In this document: positions 16,490 to 24,933 of the stretch, piece by piece
Numbering within the stretch: the first letter of the stretch is position 1
How the letters are laid out: each line of letters starts with the position of its first letter
Assembly (NCBI RefSeq): GCF_017599305.1
Contig: NZ_JAGFWR010000004.1
Coordinates: 248,001 to 312,000 of the forward strand
Length of the DNA: 64,000 nucleotides
Reading direction: 5' to 3'
Source: Micromonospora antibiotica
GTDB lineage: Bacteria; Actinomycetota; Actinomycetes; Mycobacteriales; Micromonosporaceae
Position numbers and translations under genes: made by a program
The notes under the pieces: generated by a model
Told to the model about the DNA's origin: nothing
Database searches by the model: none
The model's input: only the letters and a program-made list of their open reading frames with translations

Positions 16490-16756
16490 GTGCCCCTGCG
16501 TTGCCGCCGGCCAGGACGCTCCATCAGCGTGCCCGACGACGTCGCCGAATGGCTTGACGGCCAGCCCAACGTCAGCGCCGCCATCACCGCCGCCGTCCGC
16601 GCCCAGATGGCCGGCACCCAGGTCGACGAGGTGCTGCGCCGTGCCGGCATCGAGGTCACCGACGCCGGCAAGGCCCGCTGGCGCGACCGCCTGGCCGCGC
16701 CGATCCCCGACGACGCCCTCGCCGAGGGGCAGCGGATGCTCGACGAGGGCGCGTGA
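16490..16756 (+). CDS. Antitoxin of PIN toxin pair, copy A (ribbon-helix-helix type)
   Basis: From residue 11 this protein (SISVPDDVAEWL, then AGIEVTDAGKARWRDRLAA) is nearly identical to the antitoxin at 44083; 6 of 78 residues differ. A basic strand followed by two helices at the N-terminus fits an RHH antitoxin that binds DNA and neutralises a PIN toxin. The first ten residues (from GTG 16490) and the upstream DNA do not match copy B: identity starts abruptly at 16516. Copy A has therefore lost the native start and promoter and depends on a substitute GTG. The gene overlaps the toxin gene by 4 bp. Confidence 0.8.
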   Translation: MPLRCRRPGRSISVPDDVAEWLDGQPNVSAAITAAVRAQMAGTQVDEVLRRAGIEVTDAGKARWRDRLAAPIPDDALAEGQRMLDEGA

Positions 16757-17172
16757 GCGACAACCAGGTCGCCGTGGTCCTGGACGCCACCGTCCTCGCC
16801 GCGTACGTCGACGGGCAGCTCGCCGTCGGCGAACTGATCGCCGAGGTCGCCGACGAAGAACGAACGGTGGGCGTGCCGGCTGCCTGCCTCGCCGCCGCCT
16901 ACGCGGCCACCAGCAGCGACGTCGGCACGGCCCTGCTCACCCTCCCGACCACCACACCTGCCATCACCGTGCTGTTCCTCGGTGCCGAGCCCGGCGTCGA
17001 CGACGCCCGCCAGGCCGGCGTCCTCGCTCGCGCCGCAGGCGGCGACATCGCCCTCGGGCACGCCGCCCGCGCTGCCATCGCCCACCGGGCGCACCTGGCC
17101 ACCGCCGATCCCAAGCCGGCCAGCGCCGTGCTGCCCGCCGGCTGGAGCATTCTCGACCTCAGCCAGGCGTAA
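16753..17172 (+). CDS. PIN-domain toxin, copy A (VapC-like)
   Basis: 139 residues starting at a GTG that overlaps the antitoxin stop. The fold signature is that of PIN ribonucleases: VVLDATVLAAYVDG with D11, GELIAEV with E27, GGDIALGHA with D98 and LATADP with D119. Copy B at 44331 differs at only 10 of 139 positions, so the pair was duplicated recently. The sequence is more divergent than textbook VapC, so ribonuclease activity is inferred from the acidic residues. Confidence 0.78.
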   Translation: MSDNQVAVVLDATVLAAYVDGQLAVGELIAEVADEERTVGVPAACLAAAYAATSSDVGTALLTLPTTTPAITVLFLGAEPGVDDARQAGVLARAAGGDIALGHAARAAIAHRAHLATADPKPASAVLPAGWSILDLSQA

Positions 17173-17381
17173 ATCGCCCCTGTCGCCAGGGCCGTCCCAC
17201 TGCCTGGCGCGCTTCCGACTCGGCATCGAACGGCCGCCGTCGGTCAGCGCGGCATTTGAGTGACCACCGCACCCGGCAGCGGGCATTGATCCAGTCCCAA
17301 CCTTGCACCGCACTCCACCCGGTAGATCCGGACGTGGACACGGTGATGGGGGCGGGTTGGCGTGCTGCAGATGCTTGACGC

Positions 17382-18392
17382 TTAGCGCGGCAGGATGCGG
17401 CGGATCGCTGCGATCTGGCTGGCCCAGCCGCCCAGTGTCGCGAGCTTGACGACATCACCGCTTTTCGGGGCGTGGATGATGAGTCCGCTGCCGAGGTACA
17501 TGCCGATGTGGCGGGGTGTGGTTCGGGTGCCTTGGCTGCCGGGGATGAGGATCAGGTCGCCGGGGTGGAGCTGCGTCGGGTCGGTGACGGGGGTGCCGGC
17601 GTGGATCTGGTCGTGGGTGGTGCGGGGGATGGTGATGCCGGCCGTCCGGTACGCGACCTGCATGAGGGATGAGCAGTCGCACTGCCTGGCGGGGTCGCCG
17701 GAGTGCGGGGCGGTACAGGAACCGCCGAAGTGGTACGGGGTGCCGAGTTGGCCGATGGCCCAGGTTATGGCGGTCGCGACGGCCGGGGGAGTGTCGGCCG
17801 GCACCTTGAAGCCGTCCGGTAGGGCAGCAGGTGTGGCGGCGCAGTCGGTCAGTGTGGCGGTGAGGCGTTGAACCAGGTGGGAGGCGTCGTCAGCCCACTT
17901 GGTGTAGGCGTCAGGAAAGGCGGAGACCTGTACTGCTTGTGTGGCCTGGGTCAGTGGTATCTCTTCCCAGCCGGGAACGGCGAGCAGTTTGTTGTAGAAG
18001 GCGTTGGCCTGGTAGGCGGGGTCGGCCAGCTGGGCTGTGCTGCCCCAGCCCTGGCTGGGGCGTTGCTGGAACACACCGATGGAATCGTGGTCGTTGCGGT
18101 GGCCGAGGTGGGGCAGGTTCCGTAGTCCGGATTCCTGCAGTGCGGTGGCGACGGCGATGATCCAGCCTCGGCGGGGCACGCCCCTGGCCCGTCCAACGTC
18201 GATGATCGTGGTGGCGACGTCGAGCTGCTCGGTATCCCACGTGCCGGTGTCGGGCGGCTGGCCGGAGGGTGGATGGGCTGCGGAGGCGGTGTCACAGGTG
18301 CCGGAGCGGGTGGTGGCCGACATGAGGGCCGCGGGGAGGCCGAGGCAGGCTACGACGACCACGGTGACAACTCCGATGATGACTTTGGTCAT
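17382..18392 (-). CDS. NlpC/P60 cell-wall hydrolase with lytic-transglycosylase-like region (VirB1-like role)
   Basis: A 336-residue secreted or anchored protein: hydrophobic N-terminus (residues 4-24), a goose-lysozyme/SLT-like region (ALQESGLRNL, then DSIGVFQQRPSQGWG, about 82-120), and a C-terminal NlpC/P60 domain with catalytic Cys240 (CDCSSL), His295 (RHIGMYLG) and a third polar residue near His307. In conjugation clusters of Gram-positive bacteria, such two-domain hydrolases open the wall for the secretion channel. It lies downstream of the other minus-strand genes of the module, consistent with that role. It converges with the toxin gene on the left. Confidence 0.9.
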   Translation of the reverse strand: MTKVIIGVVTVVVVACLGLPAALMSATTRSGTCDTASAAHPPSGQPPDTGTWDTEQLDVATTIIDVGRARGVPRRGWIIAVATALQESGLRNLPHLGHRNDHDSIGVFQQRPSQGWGSTAQLADPAYQANAFYNKLLAVPGWEEIPLTQATQAVQVSAFPDAYTKWADDASHLVQRLTATLTDCAATPAALPDGFKVPADTPPAVATAITWAIGQLGTPYHFGGSCTAPHSGDPARQCDCSSLMQVAYRTAGITIPRTTHDQIHAGTPVTDPTQLHPGDLILIPGSQGTRTTPRHIGMYLGSGLIIHAPKSGDVVKLATLGGWASQIAAIRRILPR

Positions 18393-18536
18393 CGTGACGG
18401 CACGTCCTTTGCGTCGTGTGCGAACGGATGTTGGTGGTCAGATGGGGGCGATCGGGGCTGACGGACAGCAGCACCGAAGTCGCTCTCGTGGCCGCGTAGC
18501 TCGTCCGTGTCGGGTGGTGACGCACGAGAAGGATCG

Positions 18537-18561
18537 TGGGCCGCCCGGAAGGGGCGGCCCA
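18537..18561 (-). terminator. Intercistronic hairpin after the Cys-rich gene
   Basis: TGGGCCGCCC and GGGCGGCCCA form a perfect 10-bp stem with a 5-base loop. Confidence 0.75.
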
Positions 18562-18570
18562 CCGTGGCGG

Positions 18571-18906
18571 TCAGGGGCGCGGTGGAAGGTGGGTGAACAA
18601 ATGGCCGGCTCGGCGGAGTAGGTCTTCGATGGCGCGGCTGGTGTGGGGGTGGTCGGAGCGGGTGCCGATGGTTGCGGCGTACGCCCAGTCCCAGGTGCCG
18701 TTGGCCATGGCAGGGACGTGCCGGACGGTGTCGTACCGGTCGAGGAACCAGGCGCGGCTCCGAGGCTCCGCGAGGAGGGCCAGTGGTTGGGTGGCGCAGG
18801 TGATGGTGCAGGCGCAGTCCGACTCGCGGTAGGTGGTACGTGGTAGCTGGTGATGGATGATGCAGCGGCAGTCGCAGAGTCGCTGCCATGACGGCGTGTA
18901 GGCCAC
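18571..18906 (-). CDS. Cysteine-rich hypothetical protein
   Basis: 111 residues from GTG 18906 with AGGAG 7 bases upstream. The N-terminal third is rich in Cys and His (CDCRCIIHH, then CACTITC), which suggests a bound metal or disulfides; the rest is helical (SRAIEDLLRRAGHLFTHL). I recognise no family. It is flanked by strong hairpins on both sides within the minus-strand accessory wing of the conjugation module. Confidence 0.6.
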   Translation of the reverse strand: MAYTPSWQRLCDCRCIIHHQLPRTTYRESDCACTITCATQPLALLAEPRSRAWFLDRYDTVRHVPAMANGTWDWAYAATIGTRSDHPHTSRAIEDLLRRAGHLFTHLPPRP

Positions 18907-18967
18907 GGCGGTGCTCCTGAGCGTGGGGCGGTGTGCGCCTGTGTGGTCGGCGCCATCGGAGGTCGGG

Positions 18968-19002
18968 GCCCGGGGCAGCGGCACCGATGGCCACTGCCCC
19001 GG
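18968..19002 (-). terminator. Intercistronic hairpin after the DUF932 gene
   Basis: CCCGGGGCAG (18968-18977) pairs perfectly with CTGCCCCGGG (18993-19002), 15-base loop. Confidence 0.7.
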
Positions 19003-19014
19003 GTTGTGTGGTGG

Positions 19015-20004
19015 TCAGACTGTGAGCAGGTCGAAAGCGGTGATCTTGAGGTCGCCGACGTTGCCGGTGAGGACCCGGTTGGCGCGGGCGGTGTCGTTCT
19101 TGGCGGGCTGGTAGTGGTCGAGGTATTCGGTGATGGCCTGGTATCCGGCCCACCGGGTGCCGGTGATGGCTTTCTGGGTGTCGGCTTCGCGAATCAAGTA
19201 CTTGAGGGTGCCGAGGCGCTGCTTGGCGTTGTTGCGGGTCTGCTCGGAGGCGTTGTCCTTGACGGGCCACACCCGGCCGACGATCTGTTCGAACTCGCGC
19301 ATGGTCAGGTCGGCTTGGAGCATCCGCTCGGCGGCCCTCTCGAAGGTCTCCATGTAGGTCCACATCAGGCCGATGGCCTCGCGGGCCTGGCTGATCTGTG
19401 AGGTGACGTTCGAGGTGTGCCGGAAGGTGTAGTGCCCGACGGTGTGTTGGAAGGCGGCGCGTTGGGTGTTGGCGCAGACCACCCGGATGGGGCTGGCGTC
19501 GACGCGCAGGGCGGCGGTGCCGTCGTGGGAGGTGGTGCCGATCAGGTAGAGGTCGAGACGGTCGACGCCGGCGATGTGCATCGCGTCGGGGAGTTTCATG
19601 GTCACGAAGACGCTCTTGCCGCCGCGGAGGCTGCCGGCGGTTTCGAAGTGGGCGCCGCCGACCTGGTCGACGAGGCGGTCGAGCATCTCGGCGCACTGTT
19701 CGTTCTGGACCACGGTGTAGTCGGTGCCGACGATGCCCAGGTACTCGGTGGCGCCGGTAGCGGGGTTACGGCGGACGGTCATCCGTTTGTCGTCGGCGGG
19801 GACCTGCACCTCGACGCCGTCGACGAGGTCGATGCCGACGGTGCGGATGGTGCGGACGCCCCAGTCGCCGAGGCGGGCGGCGGCCATGATCTCTTCGGCT
19901 TTCATGGTGTCCTGGGTGACGGTGCCCAGCTGGTGCCAGGCGGACATGCGGGCGGAGGCGAAGGCGGTCGTCCCGTCGGCGAACGTCTCCAGTTCGTGTG
20001 GCAC
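19015..20004 (-). CDS. DUF932 family (phage/plasmid-like) protein
   Basis: 329 residues beginning MPHELETFADGTTAFASARMSAWHQLG, the typical start of the DUF932/TIGR03299 'phage/plasmid-like protein' family. Other family features are LGIVGTDYTVVQN, FVTMKLPD, and VRVVCANTQRAAF. Members occur on plasmids, conjugative elements and phages and have been associated with DNA metabolism, but the biochemical role is not settled. Length is normal for the family. It stands alone between two hairpins. Confidence 0.88.
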   Translation of the reverse strand: MPHELETFADGTTAFASARMSAWHQLGTVTQDTMKAEEIMAAARLGDWGVRTIRTVGIDLVDGVEVQVPADDKRMTVRRNPATGATEYLGIVGTDYTVVQNEQCAEMLDRLVDQVGGAHFETAGSLRGGKSVFVTMKLPDAMHIAGVDRLDLYLIGTTSHDGTAALRVDASPIRVVCANTQRAAFQHTVGHYTFRHTSNVTSQISQAREAIGLMWTYMETFERAAERMLQADLTMREFEQIVGRVWPVKDNASEQTRNNAKQRLGTLKYLIREADTQKAITGTRWAGYQAITEYLDHYQPAKNDTARANRVLTGNVGDLKITAFDLLTV

Positions 20005-20031
20005 AGGGTTTCTCCCTCTCGGTACGGGTGC

Positions 20032-20058
20032 GGGGGCCGAGCGTGTGGCTCGGCCCCC
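20032..20058 (-). terminator. Intercistronic hairpin
   Basis: GGGGGCCGAG and CTCGGCCCCC form a perfect 10-bp stem with a 7-base loop between the 20076 gene and the DUF932 gene. Confidence 0.75.
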
Positions 20059-20075
20059 GCGGTGGTGGGTGATGG

Positions 20076-21344
20076 TCAGGACTGGTCGGGGGCGCCCGCA
20101 TCGGTGCTGGTGTCGGCGGGTGCCGGGTGGACGAACGTCAGCGGGTTGTCGGCGACCAGGAGGATGCGGCCCGCAGCGGCGGCCTTCGTGAGGTTGTTGC
20201 GGACGGCCCCGTTGCTGACCGCCCGGTTGAGGTGCGCGGCGAGGGCGGTGGTGATGTCCTGCGGGGTCATCTGACGGCCGGGGTGGGCGGCGAGGTAGTC
20301 GAGGGTCAGGCGTTCCAGTTCGCCTCGGCTGAACGGCTGGTTGCCGTCGGCGTTGACGGTGGCGTCACCGACCCGGGTCGTGGTGCTCGCCGTGCGGAGG
20401 GCGGTGCGGGTGGGCAGGACGACGATGTGGGTCTCGCCGTCGGGGGCGACGATGTGCAGGGTGCCGTCCGGGTGGATCAGCGGCTGTACTGCCGTCGTGG
20501 CGGTCGGTGCGGTGGCCAGTCCTCGGATGACCTGGGAGCACAGCGGGCAGCGGGGCGGCTGCGGGTTCGGGTCGACCTCGCTGGCCTTGGTCGGTCCCGG
20601 GATCCACCGTTGCGGCAGGCCGGGTAGGCGTCGGGCGGCGTCGGCCTGCTCCATCGCGGTCAGCAGCCGGGCGGCCGTCGGATGCCCGATGCCGCTTTCG
20701 GTGACGATCACGTCCAGGGTCGCGCCGATGTCACCGTGGTCGGCCAGGACTGCCTTGATGGCCATGACCTTGCGGTCACCCGGGCGGGCAGCCGGTACGG
20801 CGGCTGCCGGCTGTGCCTCGGCCTGCATGTCGGTGTCGGAGTTCGGCTCGGCGTCGTCGCCGCTGGTGTGGGCATTGTCGTCGGGGACGTCCGGCCCGTT
20901 CGCGTTGTCGTCGTGGTCGGCCGGAGGGGCACCTGTCCCGGTGCCGTCGCGGTCGCTGCTGGTGTCATCAGGGTTGCTCTCGATGTGATCGGTCGACTCG
21001 CCGGGTTCCTCAGCCGGCTGATCGGTCCGTTCCCCGGTGACTCCGTCCTGGTCGATGGTGGTGTCGGCCCCGGTGGTGTGCGCGTCGGCGGGTTCGGTGT
21101 CCGGCGGCGCGGTGTCACCGGCGGCGGTGGTGAGGGTCCACCGGGTGGGGGTGCCCTCGGCCTGGTCGGTGTCGGCGTCCACCGCGATGATCAGCCCGGC
21201 GTCGATCAGGGTCTTGACGGCCTTGTCGGTGGTCGAGCGGGCCTTGCCGGCCTTCTCGGCCAACTCGTGGATGTCGCCCTGGCCGAGTTCGGTCAGGGCG
21301 TCGAGGACGGCCTGCGTGGCAGGTGTCAGGGACAGGTCGTTCAT
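20076..21344 (-). CDS. Winged-helix protein with acidic linker, conjugation accessory
   Basis: 422 residues from ATG 21344 behind GGAGGG. The N-terminus is a MarR-like winged helix (ALTELGQGDIHELAEKAGKA then STTDKAVKTLIDAGLI). A long Asp/Pro/Thr-rich low-complexity linker (about 75-190) follows, then a second helix-turn-helix (GHPTAARLLTAMEQ), a short CPLCSQ Cys pair, and a third winged-helix-like end (FSRGELERLTLDYLAAHPGR). Multiple DNA-binding modules on an acidic tether suggest a nucleoid-type or regulatory protein of the element. Family not recognised; the linker is unusually acidic for a DNA-binding protein. Confidence 0.72.
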   Translation of the reverse strand: MNDLSLTPATQAVLDALTELGQGDIHELAEKAGKARSTTDKAVKTLIDAGLIIAVDADTDQAEGTPTRWTLTTAAGDTAPPDTEPADAHTTGADTTIDQDGVTGERTDQPAEEPGESTDHIESNPDDTSSDRDGTGTGAPPADHDDNANGPDVPDDNAHTSGDDAEPNSDTDMQAEAQPAAAVPAARPGDRKVMAIKAVLADHGDIGATLDVIVTESGIGHPTAARLLTAMEQADAARRLPGLPQRWIPGPTKASEVDPNPQPPRCPLCSQVIRGLATAPTATTAVQPLIHPDGTLHIVAPDGETHIVVLPTRTALRTASTTTRVGDATVNADGNQPFSRGELERLTLDYLAAHPGRQMTPQDITTALAAHLNRAVSNGAVRNNLTKAAAAGRILLVADNPLTFVHPAPADTSTDAGAPDQS

Positions 21345-21367
21345 CGGGGTTTCCCTCCTGGGTGAGA

Positions 21368-21392
21368 GCCGCCCGACCCGGTGTCGGACGGC
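21368..21392 (-). terminator. Intercistronic hairpin
   Basis: GCCGCCCGAC and GTCGGACGGC form a 10-bp stem with one mismatch, 5-base loop. Confidence 0.55.
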
Positions 21393-21486
21393 GGTGTGTC
21401 GGGGTTGTGGGCAGCGGCGGGCACGGGCCCGGGCTGCCGTGCCGTGGTGCTCGACCCGACGGGTGGCGTGGGGCTCGTCGGCGGCG

Positions 21487-22061
21487 TCAGTGGCCGGTGG
21501 TGGTGCGCAGGATGTAGAGGCGTCCGGTGGTCGGGTCGCGGTAGATGCCGGCGTCGGGGTGGGTGAGTCGCAGCGGGTGGACGCTGCCGGACGGTCGCAG
21601 CCGGGCGTCGCAGCTGCCGACGGTGACGTGGGTGGTGTGGCCGGCGAGGTGCAGTCGGCGGCAGGGGTCGGTGTGGGGCAGGACGACCAGGACGGTGTCG
21701 CCGGGGTTGACATAGCGTCGCTGCACCACCCGGCCCCCGTGGGTCTGCGCATAGAGGGTCCGTGTGGTGTCGGCGATGAGGGTGTCGACGCGGTCGCGGG
21801 CCTGCCGGTACTCGCGGCCCAGGTCGGTGATGGTCTGCACGACGCCGGTGACCGTGGCGGTGGGACCGGTCAGGTCGTCGGTGTTGATGAGCCGGGTACG
21901 GAGGTCATCGGCGGCGAGGTGCGGTTCGGTGCGTAGGTGCCGCAGGGTGCGGCGGCGTCGGGGAGGTGCGCGGCGGCGGGGACCGGGTCGGTGGCGTGTT
22001 GGTCGAGGGTGCGGCCGGTGGTGAGGGTGAGCCAGTGGCTGACCGGGTCGAGGTGCGGCAT
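21487..22061 (-). pseudogene. Hypothetical protein gene, probably frameshifted
   Basis: The ATG at 22061 opens MPHLDPVSHWLTLTTGRTL and a well-behaved frame until about 21945. Sensible coding then continues in another frame (RTEPHLAADDLRTRLINTDD, then VTGVVQTITDLGREYRQARD) to the stop at 21487, while the first frame drifts into Pro/Ser/Thr and stops at 21870. The second frame has no credible start of its own (only GTG 21840, well inside good coding). One base change near 21945 would give a single protein of about 190 residues. Either a real mutation or a sequencing error. No family recognised. Confidence 0.6.
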
Positions 22062-22075
22062 CAGGTGTCCCCGGG

Positions 22076-22801
22076 TCAGCTGGTGAGGTGGGCGAGTTCG
22101 GTGGGGGTGAGCTGTGCGGGGGTGCGGTTGCGCCATGCGTCGGAGTGGCGCAGCTGCCACCAGCGCAGCAGCGTCCGGCAGGCGGTGGACAGTTCGTCGC
22201 AGTCGGGCAGCGGGTACGCCATCGGGCCGTTGCGGTGTCGGGGGTCGGTGTATGCGGTTGGTGTCCACCCCTGGTCGGTGTCGGTGATCTCCCCGACGAT
22301 GCGGTCGGCGTACGGGATGTCGAAGGCGGTGGCGGCTTCGGCGTCGGGTATTACCAGCCAGGTGTCGTCGGGGTGGCGGCGCAGCGTGGCCACGCCCCAC
22401 GAGGGGTCGCTGTGCTGCAGCAGCAGGTGCCGTTCGTCGGTGGCGCTGATCGGCCGGTGGCTGCGCCAGGCGCGGTAGCAGGCGGTGAGCAGTGTGCCGA
22501 GGAGGCGGTGGCGTTCGTGGGCGGTGAGGACGTCGGTGAGGGTGTGTGGGGAGCCGGTCAGGGGTCTGTCGGTGGGGGAGGTGAGTTGGTGTCGGGTGGT
22601 GTCGGCGAGCGCACCGAGCCGGGTGAGGGTGTGGTCGAGGGTGGTGGTGCTGTCGGTGAAGTCGCGGGCGGTGCGGTGTAGGAGGCGGGCGAGGTCGCCG
22701 AGTGGGTCGAGGGTGGCGGTGTCGTGTCGCCACAGGTGTTCGGGTAGGACGTCGTTGGTGTCGGCGGCGATACGTCGCAGTGCGGGGTCGGTCAGGAACA
22801 T
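22076..22801 (-). CDS. Hypothetical protein of the conjugation accessory wing
   Basis: 241 residues from ATG 22801 with AGGAG seven bases upstream. The composition is typical coding, mostly alpha-helical, with Trp/Arg-rich segments (RTLLRWWQLRHSDAWRNR) and a central HLLLQHSDPSWGVATLRR. I recognise no domain. It is 15 bp from the next gene downstream, so the two should be co-transcribed. Confidence 0.65.
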   Translation of the reverse strand: MFLTDPALRRIAADTNDVLPEHLWRHDTATLDPLGDLARLLHRTARDFTDSTTTLDHTLTRLGALADTTRHQLTSPTDRPLTGSPHTLTDVLTAHERHRLLGTLLTACYRAWRSHRPISATDERHLLLQHSDPSWGVATLRRHPDDTWLVIPDAEAATAFDIPYADRIVGEITDTDQGWTPTAYTDPRHRNGPMAYPLPDCDELSTACRTLLRWWQLRHSDAWRNRTPAQLTPTELAHLTS

Positions 22802-22828
22802 CGGGGTCTCCTTTACAAGGGGGATGGC

Positions 22829-22865
22829 GAAGGCCGGTCATCGCGTGGGGCGGTGACCGGCCTTC
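22829..22865 (-). terminator. Intercistronic hairpin
   Basis: GAAGGCCGGTCA (22829-22840) pairs perfectly with TGACCGGCCTTC (22854-22865). Confidence 0.8.
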
Positions 22866-22881
22866 GGGGGCGTGTGGGGGT

Positions 22882-23571
22882 TCAGGCGGTGGCGATGGCG
22901 CACAGCCGGGCGTCGGGGCGTAGGGCGCGTAGGTAGGCGCAGGCTTCGTTGAGGAAGCGGAACTGGTCGGCGACGGAGTCGGTGGCGGGGGTGAGCAGGC
23001 GGCCGTCGGTGGTGATCAGGGCGTCGCCGATGAGTGCGGTGCGCCAGTGCAGTCCGGCGTAGGTCGCTTCCCCTGCTTGGTAGAGGGACAGTTCGTAGGG
23101 GTCGAAGGTGTGGGCGAGCATCGCCAGGACGCGGGGTTGCAGCTCGAAGCGTCGGCGGGCCTCGTAGAGGGTGACGGTGCTCGGAGCGATGTGGTGTTGG
23201 GCGAGGAAGTCCTCGAAGGGGCGGGCCGGTGTGGTGGTGGCGCCGATGTGGGTGTTCCAGGCCCGCCAACGCAGGGCGGCGTCGTGGGCGGCGCGGGCGG
23301 CGGTGCCGGTCAGGTCGAGGCGGCTTTTGCGGCCTCCGGCGGCGAGGGTGACCGCGCCGCACCGTCGGGCGGCGTCGAGCAGCCAGTAGCCGAAGAATCG
23401 GGTCAGCCAGCCGATCAGTGGGCGGTGGCGGACCTGGTAGCGGCGGGTGGGGGTGCCGTTGATGTGGAGCAGGTCGTGGACCTTCTCCGAGGCGGCGAAC
23501 CAGTCGGCGTCTACGCCGGGGGTGAAGCAGACGGTGATCACGTGGCCGGTGGGGGCAGTGGGGGTGGGCAT
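22882..23571 (-). CDS. Hypothetical protein
   Basis: 229 residues from ATG 23571 behind AAGGGAG. An early segment (VITVCFTPGVDADWFAASEK) and a helical C-terminus (SVADQFRFLNEACAYLRAL) are visible; no transmembrane segment and no catalytic motif that I recognise. It starts the accessory block downstream of the recurrent CTGACA/TGTCAG repeat at 23795-23818. Confidence 0.62.
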   Translation of the reverse strand: MPTPTAPTGHVITVCFTPGVDADWFAASEKVHDLLHINGTPTRRYQVRHRPLIGWLTRFFGYWLLDAARRCGAVTLAAGGRKSRLDLTGTAARAAHDAALRWRAWNTHIGATTTPARPFEDFLAQHHIAPSTVTLYEARRRFELQPRVLAMLAHTFDPYELSLYQAGEATYAGLHWRTALIGDALITTDGRLLTPATDSVADQFRFLNEACAYLRALRPDARLCAIATA

Positions 23572-23794
23572 GGCGGAGTGCTCCCTTCGCGACAGGGCAG
23601 GGTGAGGTGGTGTGCGGGGTGGGGTCACCGGGGTGCGGCGTCTGCGGCGGGGTGCTGCCTGGGGGTGCGGGTGGGGATCACGGGCCGACCGGGAGGGTGG
23701 GCTGGGGTGATCCCGTGGCGCGGGGCAGGTCCGGAAAGGGGACAGACGGGCGGTGGTGCGAGCAGAAAGAAGAAGCTGCACCGTAGCGCGGTGA

Positions 23795-23818
23795 CCTGAC
23801 AGCACCAGCCTTGTCAGG
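23795..23818 (-). promoter_or_regulatory. Candidate element-wide operator, site 1
   Basis: CCTGACA (23795-23801) and TGTCAGG (23812-23818) form an inverted repeat in the 305-bp gap upstream of the 22882-23571 gene. Two more TGTCAG copies follow at 23865 and 23875, ten bases apart. Similar pairs precede other operons of the element (see findings). The rest of the gap shows no gene. Confidence 0.45.
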
Positions 23819-23876
23819 AAGCACGATCATGCGTTGAGCTGCGCCGACAGCAACGTGGGGTGGCTGTCAGGGGTTG

Positions 23877-24722
23877 TCAGACGACGAAGAGTCCGTCGTC
23901 GTCGAAGTTCGGGTTGTCCGCCACCGGATGCCCATGGTCGCTCGGCAGCATGGTGAGAGGGATCCGGGCGGTTGCGCCGGGAGGAAGCCACACCGCCGCG
24001 GCGGGGTCGGTGGTGTGGGTGGCGGTCGCGCATGGCACCTCGTCGGTCAGGTGCCGGTGCAGATGCTCCTCGCGGCGTTCGCTGCCGAGCCAGAACAGCA
24101 CCGGGTAGCGGGGGCCGCCGCGGCGGGTCAGCTGCGCGTATCGGTCGAGTTTGGTGATGACCCGGGTGAGGGGTTCGGTGCCGGTGTCGGCTTCCAGGAA
24201 GAACCCGACGGTGGTGTCGTTGACGCGCCACAGTCCGTGCCCGTCGGCGGTAATGGTGCGGAACTGGCGGGTGGTCAGTGCCTCGGACCACCACCGGTCC
24301 AGGTGGGTTTCCGGATGGTGGTGGGTGTGGGTGGTGAGCCGGACGAAGAACTCGTTGACGGTGAGCAGGTGGGTCAGGTGCGGGTTGGCCGACAGGCGGT
24401 GTACGGCCTGGCGGGTTGCCCGCAGGGTGGGTTCCGGGCGTCGGTGGGCGGCGGCCTGGAAGCGGTGTCCCTGGTGGCCGAGGGTCCAGTGCCAGGGTTG
24501 GCTGCCGCCGCCGGTGCGGGCGAACCGGAACCGGTCCAGCAGTCCGAGGTTGGCGAGTTCACCGAGGCGGATCTGGCAGGTGCGGCGGGCTCGGAATAGC
24601 AGGCGGTGGATCTGGTCGGTGGTGAGGACCTGGTGGTCGTCGAGGAGGTGCAGCAGGGTCCGGTCGCGGGCGGTGATGTGCGGGTAGAGGGACAGCAGGC
24701 CGGGAGAACGTGGTGTGGGCAT
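23877..24722 (-). CDS. Replication-relaxation family protein
   Basis: 281 residues from ATG 24722. It begins with a winged helix (TARDRTLLHLLDDHQVLTTD, then HRLLFRARRTCQIRLGELANLGLLDRF), followed by HWTLGHQGHRF, VNEFFVRLT and the acidic/aromatic core WWSEALTTRQF and FFLEADTGTEPLTRVITKLD. This pattern and size match the actinobacterial replication-relaxation (Replic_Relax) family found next to coupling proteins on conjugative plasmids. The name reflects a proposed role at oriT or in replication; the biochemistry is not established. It could substitute for the relaxase that is otherwise missing here. Confidence 0.85.
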   Translation of the reverse strand: MPTPRSPGLLSLYPHITARDRTLLHLLDDHQVLTTDQIHRLLFRARRTCQIRLGELANLGLLDRFRFARTGGGSQPWHWTLGHQGHRFQAAAHRRPEPTLRATRQAVHRLSANPHLTHLLTVNEFFVRLTTHTHHHPETHLDRWWSEALTTRQFRTITADGHGLWRVNDTTVGFFLEADTGTEPLTRVITKLDRYAQLTRRGGPRYPVLFWLGSERREEHLHRHLTDEVPCATATHTTDPAAAVWLPPGATARIPLTMLPSDHGHPVADNPNFDDDGLFVV

Positions 24723-24820
24723 GAAGGGGTCACCCCGTGGAGAGAGAATCCCGTAGGGAGTCTGGATGAGTTGATCGTGCTGTCGTGTGGGCTGACGCCA
24801 CGGTGTGCGCAGGTGGGGCA

Positions 24821-24829
24821 CCTGACAGG
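24821..24829 (-). promoter_or_regulatory. Candidate element-wide operator, site 2
   Basis: CCTGACAGG lies 99 bp upstream of the replication-relaxation gene start, matching the half-site that recurs at other operons. Confidence 0.3.
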
Positions 24830-24850
24830 TCCGGTGGTGAGGGCTCGGTT

Positions 24851-24887
24851 GGGGGCTCGTGTCGTGGACACCCCCAAACGAGCCCCC
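24851..24887 (-). terminator. Terminator of the T4SS operon
   Basis: GGGGGCTCGT (24851-24860) pairs with ACGAGCCCCC (24878-24887), 47 bp downstream of the coupling-protein stop. Confidence 0.75.
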
Positions 24888-24933
24888 GATGCCGTACCCG
24901 GTCGAGCCCCCGAACGCGCAGGCCCTCGGGCGG

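Noticed and set aside
18389..19696. 435-codon minus-strand Arg-rich frame
   Set aside because: It overlaps the DUF932 and Cys-rich genes in another frame and is His/Arg/Pro low complexity.
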